DNA of 64,000 nucleotides, from contig NC_088301.1 in assembly GCF_032854445.1 (NCBI RefSeq), forward strand, positions 31,089,630 through 31,153,629, in the 5' to 3' direction. Both the position numbers and the translations under genes were made by a program. Each line of letters starts with the position of its first letter. Positions within the stretch are counted from its first letter, which is position 1. Below the pieces are notes generated by a model. It ran no database searches, was not told the origin of the DNA, and saw nothing but the letters and a program-made list of their open reading frames with translations. This document shows positions 11,735 through 26,700 of this stretch, piece by piece. Origin of the DNA: Liolophura sinensis. Taxonomy: Eukaryota; Mollusca; Polyplacophora; Chitonida; Chitonidae.

Positions 11735-14700
11735 GTAAGTAGTCCACCCAAAGTTTCATGACAACATATGTATTTTCAACCCAGAGATATACAATCAGTA
11801 ACTTCGAAAAGTTGCTTACTTTGCACTACCTGTTCCGTTGTTGCTGTTGCATGTGTTATTGTCATCCTGGGACTATATAGGCCTACTGTATATAACAGTC
11901 CCAACCCCTGGTTTCTTCTACTTCTAGTTAGAAAAGACTAGCTCGACATACCAGAGGCATTAATAGCCTTACAAAGCTATATCAAGAAAAATTATATATA
12001 AAACATGCTCGATAAAGACTTCCTGCGCTCCACATATTTCACAAGAAGTGTATTTTTCAGAATTGAGTTTTAGTGAAATATATTCACTTTTTCTCTAGCT
12101 TATAGCATACTTGTGAGTTTTTTGAACTCCGTATTCAGGATTTTGAATCTCTTAACTACCGTTTAACAATAGTTAAGGTCAACGTCTATGAACCCCTGAC
12201 CTCGTGTCTTGTAGTTGGTTTCTCAATAATTGAACTGCTTGTAAAATTCATACTATTATAGCCAAATTTATTTCAGACAACATGGCCAAATAATATGCTG
12301 ATTGTCATGATAGTCATAATAGTGAGGCCTTAATCTTATCCCCTTTAAGTCGGGGATACACTGGGGGGATTTTTGTGCTTAATCGCTTTCACTTAATCGG
12401 CAGTGAAATATGCTGACAATAATCACAGCATAGTTCCAGACACACGGAAAATTTTCCGTTGATGGTTGTCAGTAGGTTGTGTCATGTGACATAGTAAATC
12501 ATGTGACACAAACAAAATATCACAGGCCAACACAACTCTGCATTGTTTGATTGGTCAGCTCGATTGTCCAGATTGCGGAAATTCGCTAGAGCGGACACAC
12601 TATGCAGACAGAGTGAAATGACCAGCATATTTCTTCACTAGCCTGAGATGTTTGATGCAGGCGAATTTCGGGGTGGACAGTGACCCTGGAGCCTCTCACC
12701 AATATGGTCACTGTGTGTTCAAGTCCATCTGATGCTGCCTTCTTCTCCAGCCATATGTGGGAAGGTCTGGCAAGACCTGTGGATGGTAGTGGGTTTCCCT
12801 TATCTCTACCTGGCTTTTGCGGCATATGTGAAATATTCTTGACTACGGCGACCAATCAGATAAATAAATTGTTATTTTGTGATTTTAAGTTAACCCTGTA
12901 TGATTTCTTGTTTCAGATGTCATTGTTAAAGGTTGGGAGCGAACTGAACAGAGTAATGGTGTACCATATTATCTCAAGTATGTAATATATAATACATGTA
13001 CATGTGTATCACTGTATATTTACATGTAGCAATAATCCATGGGTGTCTCCGTTTGCCATGATGCAAGCTTGTCATCAGATGCTTTTCCTTCATTAAGCTG
13101 GGTGCAAATTGACCTTGCGACTGGGAGCAAACTGGGTTTTTGGCAACTGGAAGCAACTGGGAGCATATGATCAGACGCTGGTTTTAGTTGATCTTTGTGT
13201 GCTTGTGATCATTGACAACTGCTGACTCAGCAGTTGCCCGGAGTTGAACATGTTTTACTTTTCTGCGGCTAGGAGCATCCAGTTGTCCCGAGTTCTGTTG
13301 CTCCCGGTGATGCATTACATGTATGAATTACCCTATGAAACTGGCAATCACCGAGTGAACCGACTAGATGGAAAGTAAGCTTATCGATATGTGGAGGCTT
13401 AGCCCATCCTTGTATGACACATCTTGTAAGGCACAGAATTGGTTCATTAGTTCTGTTTGAACGGGTATAAGTAATATGACTGTACATGATTTCAGCCACA
13501 AAACAGAGCGAACCAGTTGGGACCATCCTTACTATGATAAACTGATGACTGAGTTGAGGGAGATGGACAACATTAAATATGCGGCCTACAGAACAGCAAT
13601 GAAACTGCGACACTTGCAGAAGAGACTCAGACGTAAGTTGTCCTGGTGTCAGCCATTGTCCTTGGTCCTCAGTTTCACCTGCAGTTATCAATTTCCCCAG
13701 GTCTACATGTATTTTGGCATTATGTAAGTAAAGCCATTTTGTTTTAGTGCTTTACAGATGAACCGAGACTAAAAAATCCAAAAATGGAATAAAAAAATAT
13801 TTTTTATATAATAATGATAAATAAAAAATAATTTTTTTGTCCAATTTTAATGATTATTTTCCTGTGTTTCTGTCCTCTGGGATCACATACATGTATCTTT
13901 AATGGGAACAATTCCTGTGACAGTCCTCGCTTTCCAAAAATCAGATGATTTTTCACTTTTATTTTAATACCCTCTTGCGACAAAAAGATCCATTGTGTCC
14001 ATAAAACAAAAAATTAAATTGGCATGGCCTTAGCTACTTGGTTGCATTCTGTACTGTATTTACATTCCTTTCTGTTCCAAATGTATACATGTATGTACAA
14101 TACAAATACAACCAAACAACCATGTGATTAGACTAAGTACTGGTTATGTAATTATATATAAGTATATATCATATACTGCACCTGTACATGTATGTAACTA
14201 CTTATACAATCAAATGATCAAAGTAAATGCAGTATGGCGTCAGTTGGAAACTTAAGATTAGGTGTGATGTAATAGGGCAGTCTCTAGAAATCATTATTTC
14301 AGTGAAGAAAAAAAAAACACCTTCAGAAAGGCTTATGTTACTTACCAAGCACTTACAGGATTGATATTTGAACAGCCATGCTATTAATATTTGGCCTGTG
14401 TCAAGGAAAGCATTGGTTGAAGACAAGATACATGTATTTATGACATGTAAATGTTTGTTAAGTTCAACTATTAACACAGCGAACTGTTTGTTTGTCCCAG
14501 TGTTTATTTTCAGCAGTAATGGTTTTATTATCATATTGTTTTTATTATATTCCTCAAAGAAATTAGGGAAGGGGGCTGCGGCATATACAGGTATCACCCT
14601 GTCAAAAGTTAGTTTGTACACACGATTTTATCCACTCATTTCTTCCTAATTACCTGATTCTTGCCATTCAGGACTGTAAAATTGCTTTTCTGTGTGTTCA

Positions 14701-17700
14701 GATATTGTCCATGCAGCTCTTCCTAAAAGTACTGAACCTATTGAAACTTAGTATTCATGTTTCCTATCAACTAATCTTGTGGATGCTGAAGTTTCATTAC
14801 TATCGGGTCATTACTTTTGTAATGACTGCCTTTCATGTACTTCGTGCAGTAATGGATTTTCATGTACACAGATTTTGTCCATGCCACACCTGCTTAAGCA
14901 TTGCAGACTCTGTGTATATCTTTCATGTCATCCAGACATCTACGTGCTTAATAATAATCACGTTCTGATTATTATTTTCATAGTTTACAGCTAATTGGGC
15001 AAACTGAACACACCTTTCATTATCCTAATATTGTACTCAAAGCTCTGCATTTCAGTATGTATATGTTACCATCTTTTTAGTCAGGTTTTTGGTTTTTTGG
15101 TCAACCCTCATGAGTTGAATCTTCATAGTGTTACATTTTCATGCTTTAATATTTTTTGAAAATGTTGGGGCCATGGCAGGGGGCTATTTCAGATGTCCGG
15201 TTTCTAGTTTCATATCTCAAGTTTGGACGTATTTTGTCTTTCAGTGCATCAAGTACTCTTGGTAACAGCATCAAAGGTCCTCACACAGCATGGCTATCAG
15301 GATAGTGTGGATGCCATCATTGATTGTGACGAGTTGAAATTACTGCTCACTCAGCTGTACAGTAACGTGTCCGAGCTTTCTCAGTCTGATGTGCTTGTGT
15401 ATGCGGAGCTTCTGCAGAATTTCCTGCTGAATGCATATGATGTGTGAGTATGCCAGCCATTATTAAAAGTATCTTTGGCGTAACTTGACCGACGGTATAA
15501 AAAGTTTTTGTTTGATCTTGATAGAAGTGGTGTATATTTTAAATTTTTGTTTTAAATTCTTCAGAAATCTTTTTTCTTTTCCACTGGCCAGATTTAAAAC
15601 CAACCAGCTGTGTAGTTTGTGATGGGGTCTGGTAACACCAAACACCTAACGAAGAATTTTTTAAAAATGGCTGTCGGGTACACGTAGTTGCTTTTGTCTT
15701 AAAGCTGGTTCAAGCTGGCTTCTTCTCAGCATGTATGTGGGAACTTCTGTCAGCAGTCTTGCCTAGTTTCCTTCCACCAGAACGTTGCCACCATCATATA
15801 AATGAAATATTCTTGAGTACGCATAAAACAGTATATCAGCTGATCTTCTGCTGATAGCCCAGGACAAAAGACAGAATACATTGTTGTAGAGCTGATACCC
15901 GTTCCCACAGTAAACTGCGAAGAATCGTTTCATGCAGTCTAGCACGAAGCTGCTGTATTATTTAGATAGAATGGTTTTGTCCTATTTTTGTTGATTTTTT
16001 GGTCATAACATGAAAACATCTTAGAGTGTAAAATAATTTTTGCAGATTTGTAATTGTGATGCCAAAGGGCACCAGATGGTGTGTTTGTGTAATCAGTTTA
16101 GGCAGTTTTAAAAATTGACGTACTTTTCAGCCAAGTTCATTGGTCAGATTTGGCCTTATTTGAATACCTGACTAAAAGTTTTTTACCGTATAGGTAGGGT
16201 AATCCAGCTAAAACTGTAAATGAAAACTTTATCTTGATAGGTTTAGTTGTTTTGGAGAAGAACATTTTTTTAGCTTAGCAATAAAATTGAAAATGGCCGC
16301 TAAATTATGTGACTTGTAAAACTGTACGAAATGTCAAAAGTTGCTTCATATGCTCTTAAGCTTGGTTTTTCTATCTTTACCAGTTTTCGAAATATTGCAT
16401 ATGAGCTAAGAATAATAATCTGAACAATTTCGAGAAGTGTTGCCCTAGGATACTAGCGTGGGCCCCTATTTAATTTGTGACGTAGAAGCAAAGATTGGAA
16501 TTAGTTCTAGGATGAAAACAAAGATTACTTATCTAAGGTTATATGTGTAAAGAGTTCACATATTTGATGTGAACTGCCTCAACCAGATCTGGCGTTCAGC
16601 ATAAAGGGGAGAGTGCAATGTCTGGTTGACCCGTATCAGTATAATGGCTCTGGCAGGGCGGCTTGTTTGCCTTCTGTAAGTTGTCTCAGTGATGCAGCAC
16701 TAGATAAAAGAGCGGTGGAAATCCGTCCTGCTACAAGGCGGTACATTACATGCACTCTAAGGATTCCTTCGTCATCATATGACTGAAAAATCATTGATCA
16801 CGACGTTAAACCCCAAGCACTCACTCACTCACTCACAACCAGATCTGTGCGACTTATTATTATGAACATATACATCATAGACTGTGTTTTTTTTTTCAGT
16901 TTTCAACAAAATGATAAGCAGATTCAACTCATTCATGCTAGCGTGGCCTTATGGTTGGACATAACATTTATGGGCTTATCAGTGAAGTCATGAATCTTGT
17001 ACTAATCTCAGAATCATGTGTGGCAGGGTTACTGGGTGTCAGGGCAAATGCATGTAGAACAACCATGACTTTGTTGTTAGTCTGCAATGATTGAACATGA
17101 CTTATTTGGTTTAAATACCTGACACAATATATAAATATGTTTAGTTACTTGCGTGGCTTGTTGCATGTACATTCTGTGGCAGTAATTATTATAACTTCAA
17201 TGTTTTTCAGGCAACGCCGTGGTCGAATCAGTGTGCTGTCTCTCAAGGTTGCTCTGGGATGCCTCTGCAATGCTCGACTTTCTGAAAAATACAAATGTAA
17301 AAACTAAAGTATCATTATTTAACTGTTCGCTCCAAAGTGCTAAGATTTTGTATCAAATAGATGATGACCAATAATTATTAGCAATTTATAAGTTGTTTGT
17401 GCTTAGGAGAAAACTTTATAATATTCATTCTGGTCAAGCGTAAGATTTGATTTATTTATTTCATTGGTTTTTAACGCCGTAGTCAAGAATATGTCACTTA
17501 TACGATGGCGGCCAGCATTATGGTGGGTGGAAAAACAGGCAGATCCCGGGGGAAACCCACAACCATCCGCAGGTTGCTGCAATACCTTCCCACGTACGGC
17601 CGGAGAGGAAGCCAGCATGAGCTGGACTTGAACTCACATCGACCACATTGGTGAGAGACTCCTGGGTCATTACGTTGCACTAGTGCGCTAACCAGCTGAG

Positions 17701-20700
17701 CCATGGAGGCCCCGCTTAAGATTTGGCGTTGTCAATCTTGGTTCTTAGTCGCTTTATACTGGGTAGCAAAAAACCAAAGTTTTCAGAATGAAACCATAGA
17801 AAATCTGAACTACATGTAATTTGTGAACACATGAAGTAAATGTGTCTTGGTTCTTTTAACTGATTTATTTATACGTATGTTTTTTTGTCTGTGACAGTTT
17901 TTTACCGACAGCTGTGTGATTCTAGCTTCTTCATCAGCAGTAAGATGTTGGGCTCCTTTCTGCAGAACGCTCTCCAGGTGTGAAGGATTCTTTTGTTTCA
18001 GTTATTTATATGCCTATTGTGGACAGAAGAAATTCTTCTTAAATATCTACTTTTGACATATTTTTTGTACATTTTATTTTATTGTATATGCATGCACTAA
18101 AGAGACATTGACTACCTATTTGTGGCACCGTCACAATGTAAACAGTTCTTTTTTGCTTTGCTGCAGATGATACATTGACTGTTTTTCTGTATTTTAGTTC
18201 AACTAGTTTACTCAGTCACCGGCTAGTCATAACTAGGTTATCTAATGAAATTTTCAGTCACGTGTTTATACTGGTCATATTTCTAAATTGAAATTATTTG
18301 TGGATGATATATCAAGAAGGACAATCTGAATAATCTGAGCAGCTCCTTTGCTGTGGCCCTTCATTGGTTGAAACATGTTACATGTACATGTGTTTTAAAT
18401 GAACTTGAACGAGCCCAAATGGTACCAGAATCTACCCTGAAGGGATGAACCGCTGGTACGTGCAAATCGAAAATGAACTCTGGTTGATCACGTTGACTGT
18501 GCAATTCATTTATGTCTCCTCCAGATTCATCTCATTTTTATGATCAGGTGCATTGGTTTCATCCAGGATCATCCAAGTTTCCCAGGCAGGTGCAGTGGTT
18601 TCCTTCAGTCTTTTCCCAGTTTCCTGGACAGGTTCCATGGTTTCCTCTATGCTTTCCACGGTTTCCTCATCCATACGTTGCCTAACTGTATTAGACTTCA
18701 TTTCAACTGAAATATTGTTCAGTTGAGTAATGCCTAAAACATCCTTGAATCAGATAAATGAATGTGATTGTTTTCAGCTGGCGGAGGTAGTGCATGAGAG
18801 GAAGGCATTTGGAGGGAACAATGTGGCTCCAGCAGTGAACAGCTGTATACGTTTGGTAAGACCCCATTCATCTGTCTTCATTTACATATAGCTTTTATTC
18901 AGCTTTATCCCTGTGTTATGTATTTGGAAAGTTAAGCAGATACAAGTTGTGACAAGAAAAAATTAACACACCATGTGTTTTGTGAGGTAAGCTGAGTTCA
19001 TCTGCAACCTTTTCCTGTAATTGAATTCATTATTTAGAATTTGTGCAGTTTATAGTAAAATTGATTTCATTTGTCGCATAAAGGATTTATGCGACAAGAC
19101 TCGAGAACACTTTGTGGAGATTTTTGGCATTCACTTTGGAGCACTTTAAAAATGAAACCAATATAAAAGTGTACTTCAATGGAAAAAAATGTGTGTATCT
19201 GTATGCCATAATGGAATTGCTTACTTCATGAAAATGACAGTGGTCTATAACTTCGTGACTGAGTTAGTTTATGTTTACAGTCTGGACAAGGACCAGGGGT
19301 TAGTGAGGACAGCTTCCTGACTTGGCTGAACAGAGAGCCTCAGACACTGGTCTGGCTACCTACGTTACATCGAGTAGCAGTGTCAGAATCAGGTAACCAA
19401 CTGCACCACTAGCAGTGTCAGAATCTGGTAACCAACTGCACCACTAGCAGTGTCAGAATCAGGTAACCAACTGCACCACTAGCAGTGTCAGAATCTGGTA
19501 ACCAACTGCACCAGTAGCAGTGTCAGAATCAGGTAACCAACTGCACCAGTAGCAGTATCAGAATCAGGTAACCAACTGCACCACTAGCAGTGTCAGAATC
19601 AGGTAACCAACTGCACCACTAGCAGTGTCAGAATCTGGTAACCAACTGCACCACTAGCAGTGTCAGAATCTGGTAACCAACTGCACCAGTAGCAGTATCA
19701 GAATCAGGTAACCAACTGCACCAGTAGCAGTGTCAGAATCTGGTAACCAACTGCACCACTAGCAGTGTCAGAATCTGGTAACCAACTGCACCACTAGCAG
19801 TGTCAGAATCAGGTAACCGCTGCACCACTAGCAGTGTCAGAATCAGGTAACCAACTGCACCACTAGCAGTGTCAAAATCAGGTAACCAACTGCACCACTA
19901 GCAGTGTCAGAATCAAGTAACTAACTGCACCACTAGCAGTGTCAGAATCTGGTAACCAACTGCACCAGTAGCAGTGTCAGAATCAGGTAACCAACTGCAC
20001 CACTAGCAGTGTCAGAATCTGGTAACCAACTGCACCAGTAGCAGTGTCAGAATCCACAAATTGAACAAATACACTATCGCTGTCAGTGATTCAAAAATAA
20101 GCAATTTCCTATGCTATAAGCTTAGGATGGCAATTTTAATCACCCACGCCAACTTTTACTTTGAAGATCACATGGTCACTAATTTGTCTAAAGACCTGAA
20201 CAATATTTCTACAATTGTCCATATTCTTACATGCTTTGTAATAGTAGGCCATGGTGAAACATTTTTAATGATTTCAAATGAAATGACTGTTTCAGCAAAG
20301 CATCATGCCAAGTGTAGTGTTTGCAAAGCATGCCCTATATTGGGATTCAGGTAAGTCAATGGAAAGCCTCAATATAAAGCAGAAATATCTTAACAAAAAC
20401 CTCCATCAGTCACTCTTTGCCAAACTTAAAGGCTACTGCAAAGCAGTTGGTACAGTTTTAACGTAAATGGGGAAAGTTATGAAAGGAAAAAAACTTACTT
20501 TTGAGGCCTATTTTAGATCTCATAATACCTACTCGAAACACTCACTTATTTAGTTATTATGAAAAATTATCAGTGAATGTAAAGATGGTAACAGTCATAC
20601 CATCTACATTGTCTCTAAGCTGTACAGTACCATTAGCAATGAATGTAAAGATGGTAACAGTCATACCATCTACATTGTCTCTAAGCTGTACAGTACCATT

Positions 20701-23700
20701 AGCAATGAATGAAAAGATGGTAACAGTACATTGTTTCTAAGCTGTACAGTGCCATTAGCAATAAATGAAAAGATGGTAACAGTCATACAGTCAAACAATT
20801 TGCATTTCCAGATTCTTTCATCCATAGTAGTACATGATTTAAATTGCCAGTCAAATAAAAACGTTTCATTTAATCCCATGAACAGTTGATATTATTGCTG
20901 AGTTGAATAAAATTGGACACTCTTGAATTGAACATTTTGAACAACAATATATTTATGACATCATTAACTTGCTTCTATCAGAATTATCTGCCTCTACAAA
21001 GTTCTGTTATTTATCTCATCCCCAGGTATCGGTGTCTACTCTGCTTCAGTTTTGATATTTGTCAGCAGTGTTTTCTGGTAGGAAGGACAGGCAAAGGCCA
21101 TAAACTGAAACATCCTATACAAGAGTACTGTCTGCCGGTAAGACTTTCGTCATCAGTTGAATTAGATCAGGGTTTCTGCCTTTCTATGGAATGTAAATCT
21201 GCTAGTTGGTTAGCGCGCTAGTGCAGAGTAATGACCCAGGAGCCTCTCCCCAATGCAGTCGCTGTGAGTTCAAGCCCATCTCATGCTGGCTTCCTCATCA
21301 GCCGTTTGTGGGAAGGTCTGGCAGCAACCGGCGGATGATCTTGGGTTTCTGGCGTGCTCTGCCCAGTTTTCTTCCATCATAATGCTGGCCACCGTCGTAT
21401 AAGTGAAATATTCTGGAGTACGGCATAAAACACCAATCAAATAAATAAACAAATATAAACCTTCTGCAGTATAATTGATGAAAAGTTAGTCTCCAGATCA
21501 AGGAGTACGGCGTAAAACACCAATCAAGTGAATAAATAAATAAATAAATAAATCCTGGGTTGAGTCACACCTAACACTTTAAAAGAGGAAGTTGTAACTT
21601 CCTCGCTTGGCGTTCAGTATGAAGGGGATAGTGCAACGACTGGTTGACCCGTATCAGTTTAATGGCTCGGGCGGGGCAGCTTTCTTGCCCTCGGTAAGTC
21701 GTCTCAGTCAAGCAGCACTAGATAAAAGAGCAGTGGAAATCCGTCCTGCAACAGTGAGGCACACTACATGCACCCTAAGGATTCCTTCGTCATCACATGA
21801 CTGAAAAATTGTTGAGTACGGCGTTAAACCTCAAGCACTCACTCACTGACTCACTCCATGTGTATGTTTTGAGCAATTCTCTCAGGAATCTTTAATCAGC
21901 TACAGCTCATAAAATCATTTAACCTGCATTCCAGTTCTATATTTCATGCTTAATTTGGTTTTGACTGCTGCTTTAAGTGAGGAGGTTTTTCAGGTAGCAA
22001 TTAAAGGCAGTGATTTACTCTGGGTACCATAGAACTGATGGCTGTTATTCAAGTGAAAAATTGAGTCTAATGTTACAACACCAATTAAATAAATGGGTAA
22101 TGTGCATTTCAGACATCTTCAAGAGAGGAGGCTATTGCATTCATGAAAACGGTGAGAAACCAGTTGAGCAAGAAGCACAGGGAGAAGACGAAGCCCAAAT
22201 ATTTGCCAATAGACAGCAATGACTTGTCTGACGTAGATATGAACAGGTAACAGTGTGCTGGAGCCCCACCTGAATTACCTCCACAGTGTATTGGGGGAGA
22301 TGACTGATTTATAACTTGCACCTCCTCATTGCAATGTGTACACACAAGGGTCACAATTATCGCTGGCACGGGGATAGTGAAAGGTGATGAGAAAAGGAAA
22401 TCAGACAGGCCAGCTTAATTTTAAGAGCAGATATAAGCAACAGTCAAAGTAACAGTACAAAATAAAGTTTTATAGGTTTTGAAATGACAGTGCTGTTGGC
22501 AGCTGGTAAGCTTACACTGGTCATTGGTGTATTAACCCTACATGTAGTAAAGTGTACTCATATGCTACACCTGAGGAATTTATATTTGTTGTTTGATTTA
22601 AGGTCATTTGGAGGTATTTTACAAGACAGCACTGTCCAAAATAAAGCCCACTACATTCAAACCCACCAGAAGTATGGCCATAAACCAACAAATCCATCAT
22701 CCAGCAATAGACTTCCCAGTAGTGGCAGTCAGTTCAACAGAAAAGTGCTTCAGGAACTGAAACTGCAGAATGAAAGCAAGGTTTGTGGTTATCACTTTCT
22801 ATAATTGACTTAAATTTCATTAAGCTTCACATGAAGCACCACCTTAAAGATGTTATGGGGTCCCATCAAATTACCTCCCTTGAAGTAACTCTCCCATTTG
22901 AAGGGAATGTTTTAGGAGTGACCTGCTAATGGCTAGTTTTGAAGTTACAGCAGCATAAGTTAGTTCCAGTCCTACATATATCTTTATATAGAATATATAT
23001 TATATATATATAATATAGACAGATTTTAATGTTGGAAAGAATAAGCATTCAATATTTTAAAGATTTTGGAGGAAATTTAAGAATGTACAAAGCTTTGTTG
23101 CGACAAACTGCATGCACATAATGCATACTTCAATAGATGAAGTCCCACTTCTCGTAGTATCACTCCTCAAAACTTAATCTTGCATTTCATCATATCTGCC
23201 GTCATGGGGAAGAGGCCTTCTCTAGCACGAAGATACCATATCACGAATTGAGTTATTATATACATCATTGTCTTGTGTAATGCACTGGTTATGTTATTGT
23301 CATGCATTTAGTAGCCAATCTACTGGTTTTGCCAAATTTTTGTTGCAACAAAAGATTTTCATGTACATGTATACAAGATGAGAATGCATGTACATGGAGT
23401 TTATTGATGACCATTTGTCTCCTTGTGTGTGTACTTATAGTACTGTAATCCCTCAACCTTTTCGCATGTTTGCAAGGTGTTTATTCCAGCATATTCTGAA
23501 GGATTTATTCTGTGTTGACTGATAAAATTATATTTTTGTGAAGCCTGGAAACTGGCCAATCCAACCAATGTAGTTTTGTCTTCTAAAATCAGAATAAAAA
23601 TATGCATAAATTGTACTGAATGTTGCTCTTTTGTATGCAAAAAGTTTAAGGAATTAAGGCAACTCTGAATGTTTCTCTTGGTGTATATATTTGTTTTTCC

Positions 23701-26700
23701 TCATCAACAGGAGAACGCATCACACAGAAATGAGTTAGCCCTCAAGGATGGCAACCAGTTGTCCGTGTCAGTTGAAAATCCTATTAACCTGGAGCAATTG
23801 ATAGGTGAACTGGAGACAGAAAACAGGTGAGCAATTCTACTACTTTTTCTGGAACAGGTGTGTGGGAAGCTATTATGATTTAGGAAAGAGCTCAGAGGTT
23901 GGAACCGTGGAACAGACAAAATGTGGCTTACCATCAGTATCCAGTCTCTAGGAGCTGGCGGAATTCCACACCGGCAGAACAAACTGACCGGAAAGATTAG
24001 ACACATGCTAGGAGTGTTAGTCGGCTGAATGAAGGCAGTCTCAAAGAAGAAATCTTATACTATGTAAATCCAAAGATACATGTATGTCCTGAAAACCAAG
24101 TGCAGCATGTCACAAACAATCAGTTACATGATATATCTGAATTCATGACAGTCTTGTGAAATCAGTGGTTGAACTCATAGATACATATAACAAACACAGC
24201 AGCAGGGGTAAATATGTGCTCTTTTTGTTATTGTTAGATGTAGGTCGACCTGAGCGAAGAGCTTTTGTATTGTGTATTTCCCAGGTTTCTTTACGAGTGT
24301 TTGGCAGAAGTAAGTCAAAGAGAATCCTCAGATACGGAGAGTAATGCATCTTTAACAGAGGCATTGGAAGATGAGAAGGAAGTGTTGGAAGCCAAGAATG
24401 AAGTCCTGGAACATCATAACAGTGTACTGAATCATGAACTCATCCGACTGAGAAATAGTCTGAAGGTTTGTGGACGTGAGCTCATTACATTAAGAAGACT
24501 AAGCTTTTGGAGCCCTGTTCAGTGAGGAATTACATATGGGGTGACTGACCTTCTTTGCTACATATAAACATATCACCAGTCACAATCAGGTTCTCCTAGA
24601 ACAGTTGTTAGGTGGTTTTAATCTAGCGCGTGATGAGGCATATGGTGCTTTTTGTCAAGAGGTTTGTCCGGTACATGCACCTGGCAGCAACCTGCTGATG
24701 GTTGTGGGTTTCCTCCCATCATAATGACGACCTCCGTCGCATAAGTGAAATATTCTTGAGTGGAGGGTTAAGTACCTGTCAAGTAAATCAACATTCCGTT
24801 ATTAAAGTCATGTTAAATATTCCCAAAAAGTGAAAAATTTATGCGTTTTTGACACATTTCTGTATTATGAGCTTACATGCTGAAAAAATCTAATCACTAT
24901 TTAATGTCCTCTAAAACCTTCAATCTGTCCTTTTTCTTCACTAGGATTTTAGTTATTTTTGTCCAACATTTAAGGCTGCCATAAAACTGTGTTAAAGTGG
25001 AAAACTTTCATCATTCAAGAAAGCCTTGTTGTAGATGTCACCATGGTTGAAGAGACGACTGGCACAGGATAAAAGTGACGTGCTTGTGAAGGGTCAAGGA
25101 AGGAATAACTCCTTGTTCCAGCATCAACTTACATCACCCACAGATGTATTCTCAGTGGATCAGACAGACCTCGCGGACGGCTCCCCTGTCACCATCGGGG
25201 ACCTGTGTACCCCTGGGGCAGATGTACATGCTTATCCCCACCGCCAGGACCTGGGCCATTCCCCTGGTCTGGCCTCAATCGGCATGGTCAACAACACGCT
25301 TACGGATGTTGGACAGACCAGTTCAGACAGACTGCCCTTAGCCTGGGATAGTGTGGATAACATTGACATTACCACAGACACAGCCCAGTTCACACTGCCT
25401 TCCTACAGCCAGTCTCACAACTGTCCAGACGCAGAGCGAGAGCTAGACTCAATGGTGCAGCAGATTATCACAGCTTTCCCGTCCAATATCTCTCAGTCTT
25501 GTAAGTAATGTTACTCCTTACATCTCTACATAGACATTAAATGACCTAAAAATTTCGTCATTTACTATTTTGCAGGATTCTGAGAGCTTTATTAATCTTA
25601 ATAGGTGTTTTGGAGTTTGTTTTTTTTTGGAGGATAAGATGATATCCTACTTAAAATATGTAAGTTTCATCTCCAACTAATATTCTATGACATTTATTTG
25701 CCTGTGAAAATGTACTTTACTGGGCAAAATTTTAGGTCCTTTACGGTACTCTTGCTTTGGAAGAAAAACTCAGTGTTTCAGTGTTAAGGTAATCAGCTGA
25801 ATTTGCATAAAAAGAAGTGTCTTCCATAGTTCATACAGGTTTAGGTGGGACAAAGATGGGTCTAAAACGAGGACCTGATATTATGGTGCTCTGTGGGTGA
25901 TGTTGAACTGACTTAATCACTTATGCAAGACCTATGCTCCATCTGGAAAGGACTGGAAAATCATGCCTTTTAGCCTGTTGAGTATATGAGACCCTCCCCT
26001 GTCTCACCCAAACCTGCACAAGACTCCTGAAACTGAAGCTGATTCAGCTTATATGTGAAGGATTAGGCTGTGTCATGGATTATTATGTCATGGACTGATG
26101 CCCACGTAACGATGCCCACGTAACGATGCCCACGTAACGATGCCCATATAACAATGCCCATGTAACTATGTCCATGTAACGATGCCCATGTAACAATGCC
26201 CATGTAACTATGCCCATGTAACGATGCCCATGTAACGATGCCCATGTAACTATGCCCATGTAACGATGCCCATGTAACAATGCCCATGTACCTGTGTACA
26301 TGTAAGGTAAATGATCTAAAGGTTTACACATGAGTTACTGTCGTTTACCTTTGCACAATCTGAGTTGGGGCAAGATGACAGAGGAGAGTGACTATCCCCC
26401 CGCCTGTCTCATTACCCTGCATGGCACTTAGCAGCTCTGGTTGCTAATCCTCGCCACCTGGGGCCAAGTCACTGACAGTGAGGTGTGCAGGTCTCCCGAC
26501 TAGTAGGCCTACATGTACATCTCTAAATAAACCCATGAGTGAAATCGTAGAAAGTATTAAGGCAGGCGATGTCTATTTCAAACCTTTACATTCCAAACAC
26601 TGTCTCAAAGCATGACCACGTCAAACAAAGAATGTACATGAACAGTGTACACCGCACGTGGACCCACGTGGAAGTCACACCGTTATCTGGTGAACAGTTG

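Noticed and set aside
13269-13691. 140-codon minus-strand frame
   Set aside because: It lies opposite the WW second-half exon of the dystrotelin-like gene and has no splice or family support.
19377-20056. CRISPR-like regular repeat
   Set aside because: Repeats are directly adjacent with no unique spacers, in a eukaryotic intron.
26063-26331. Periodic [12 protein letters not shown]-type peptide
   Set aside because: Produced by the 14-bp minisatellite read in three frames.
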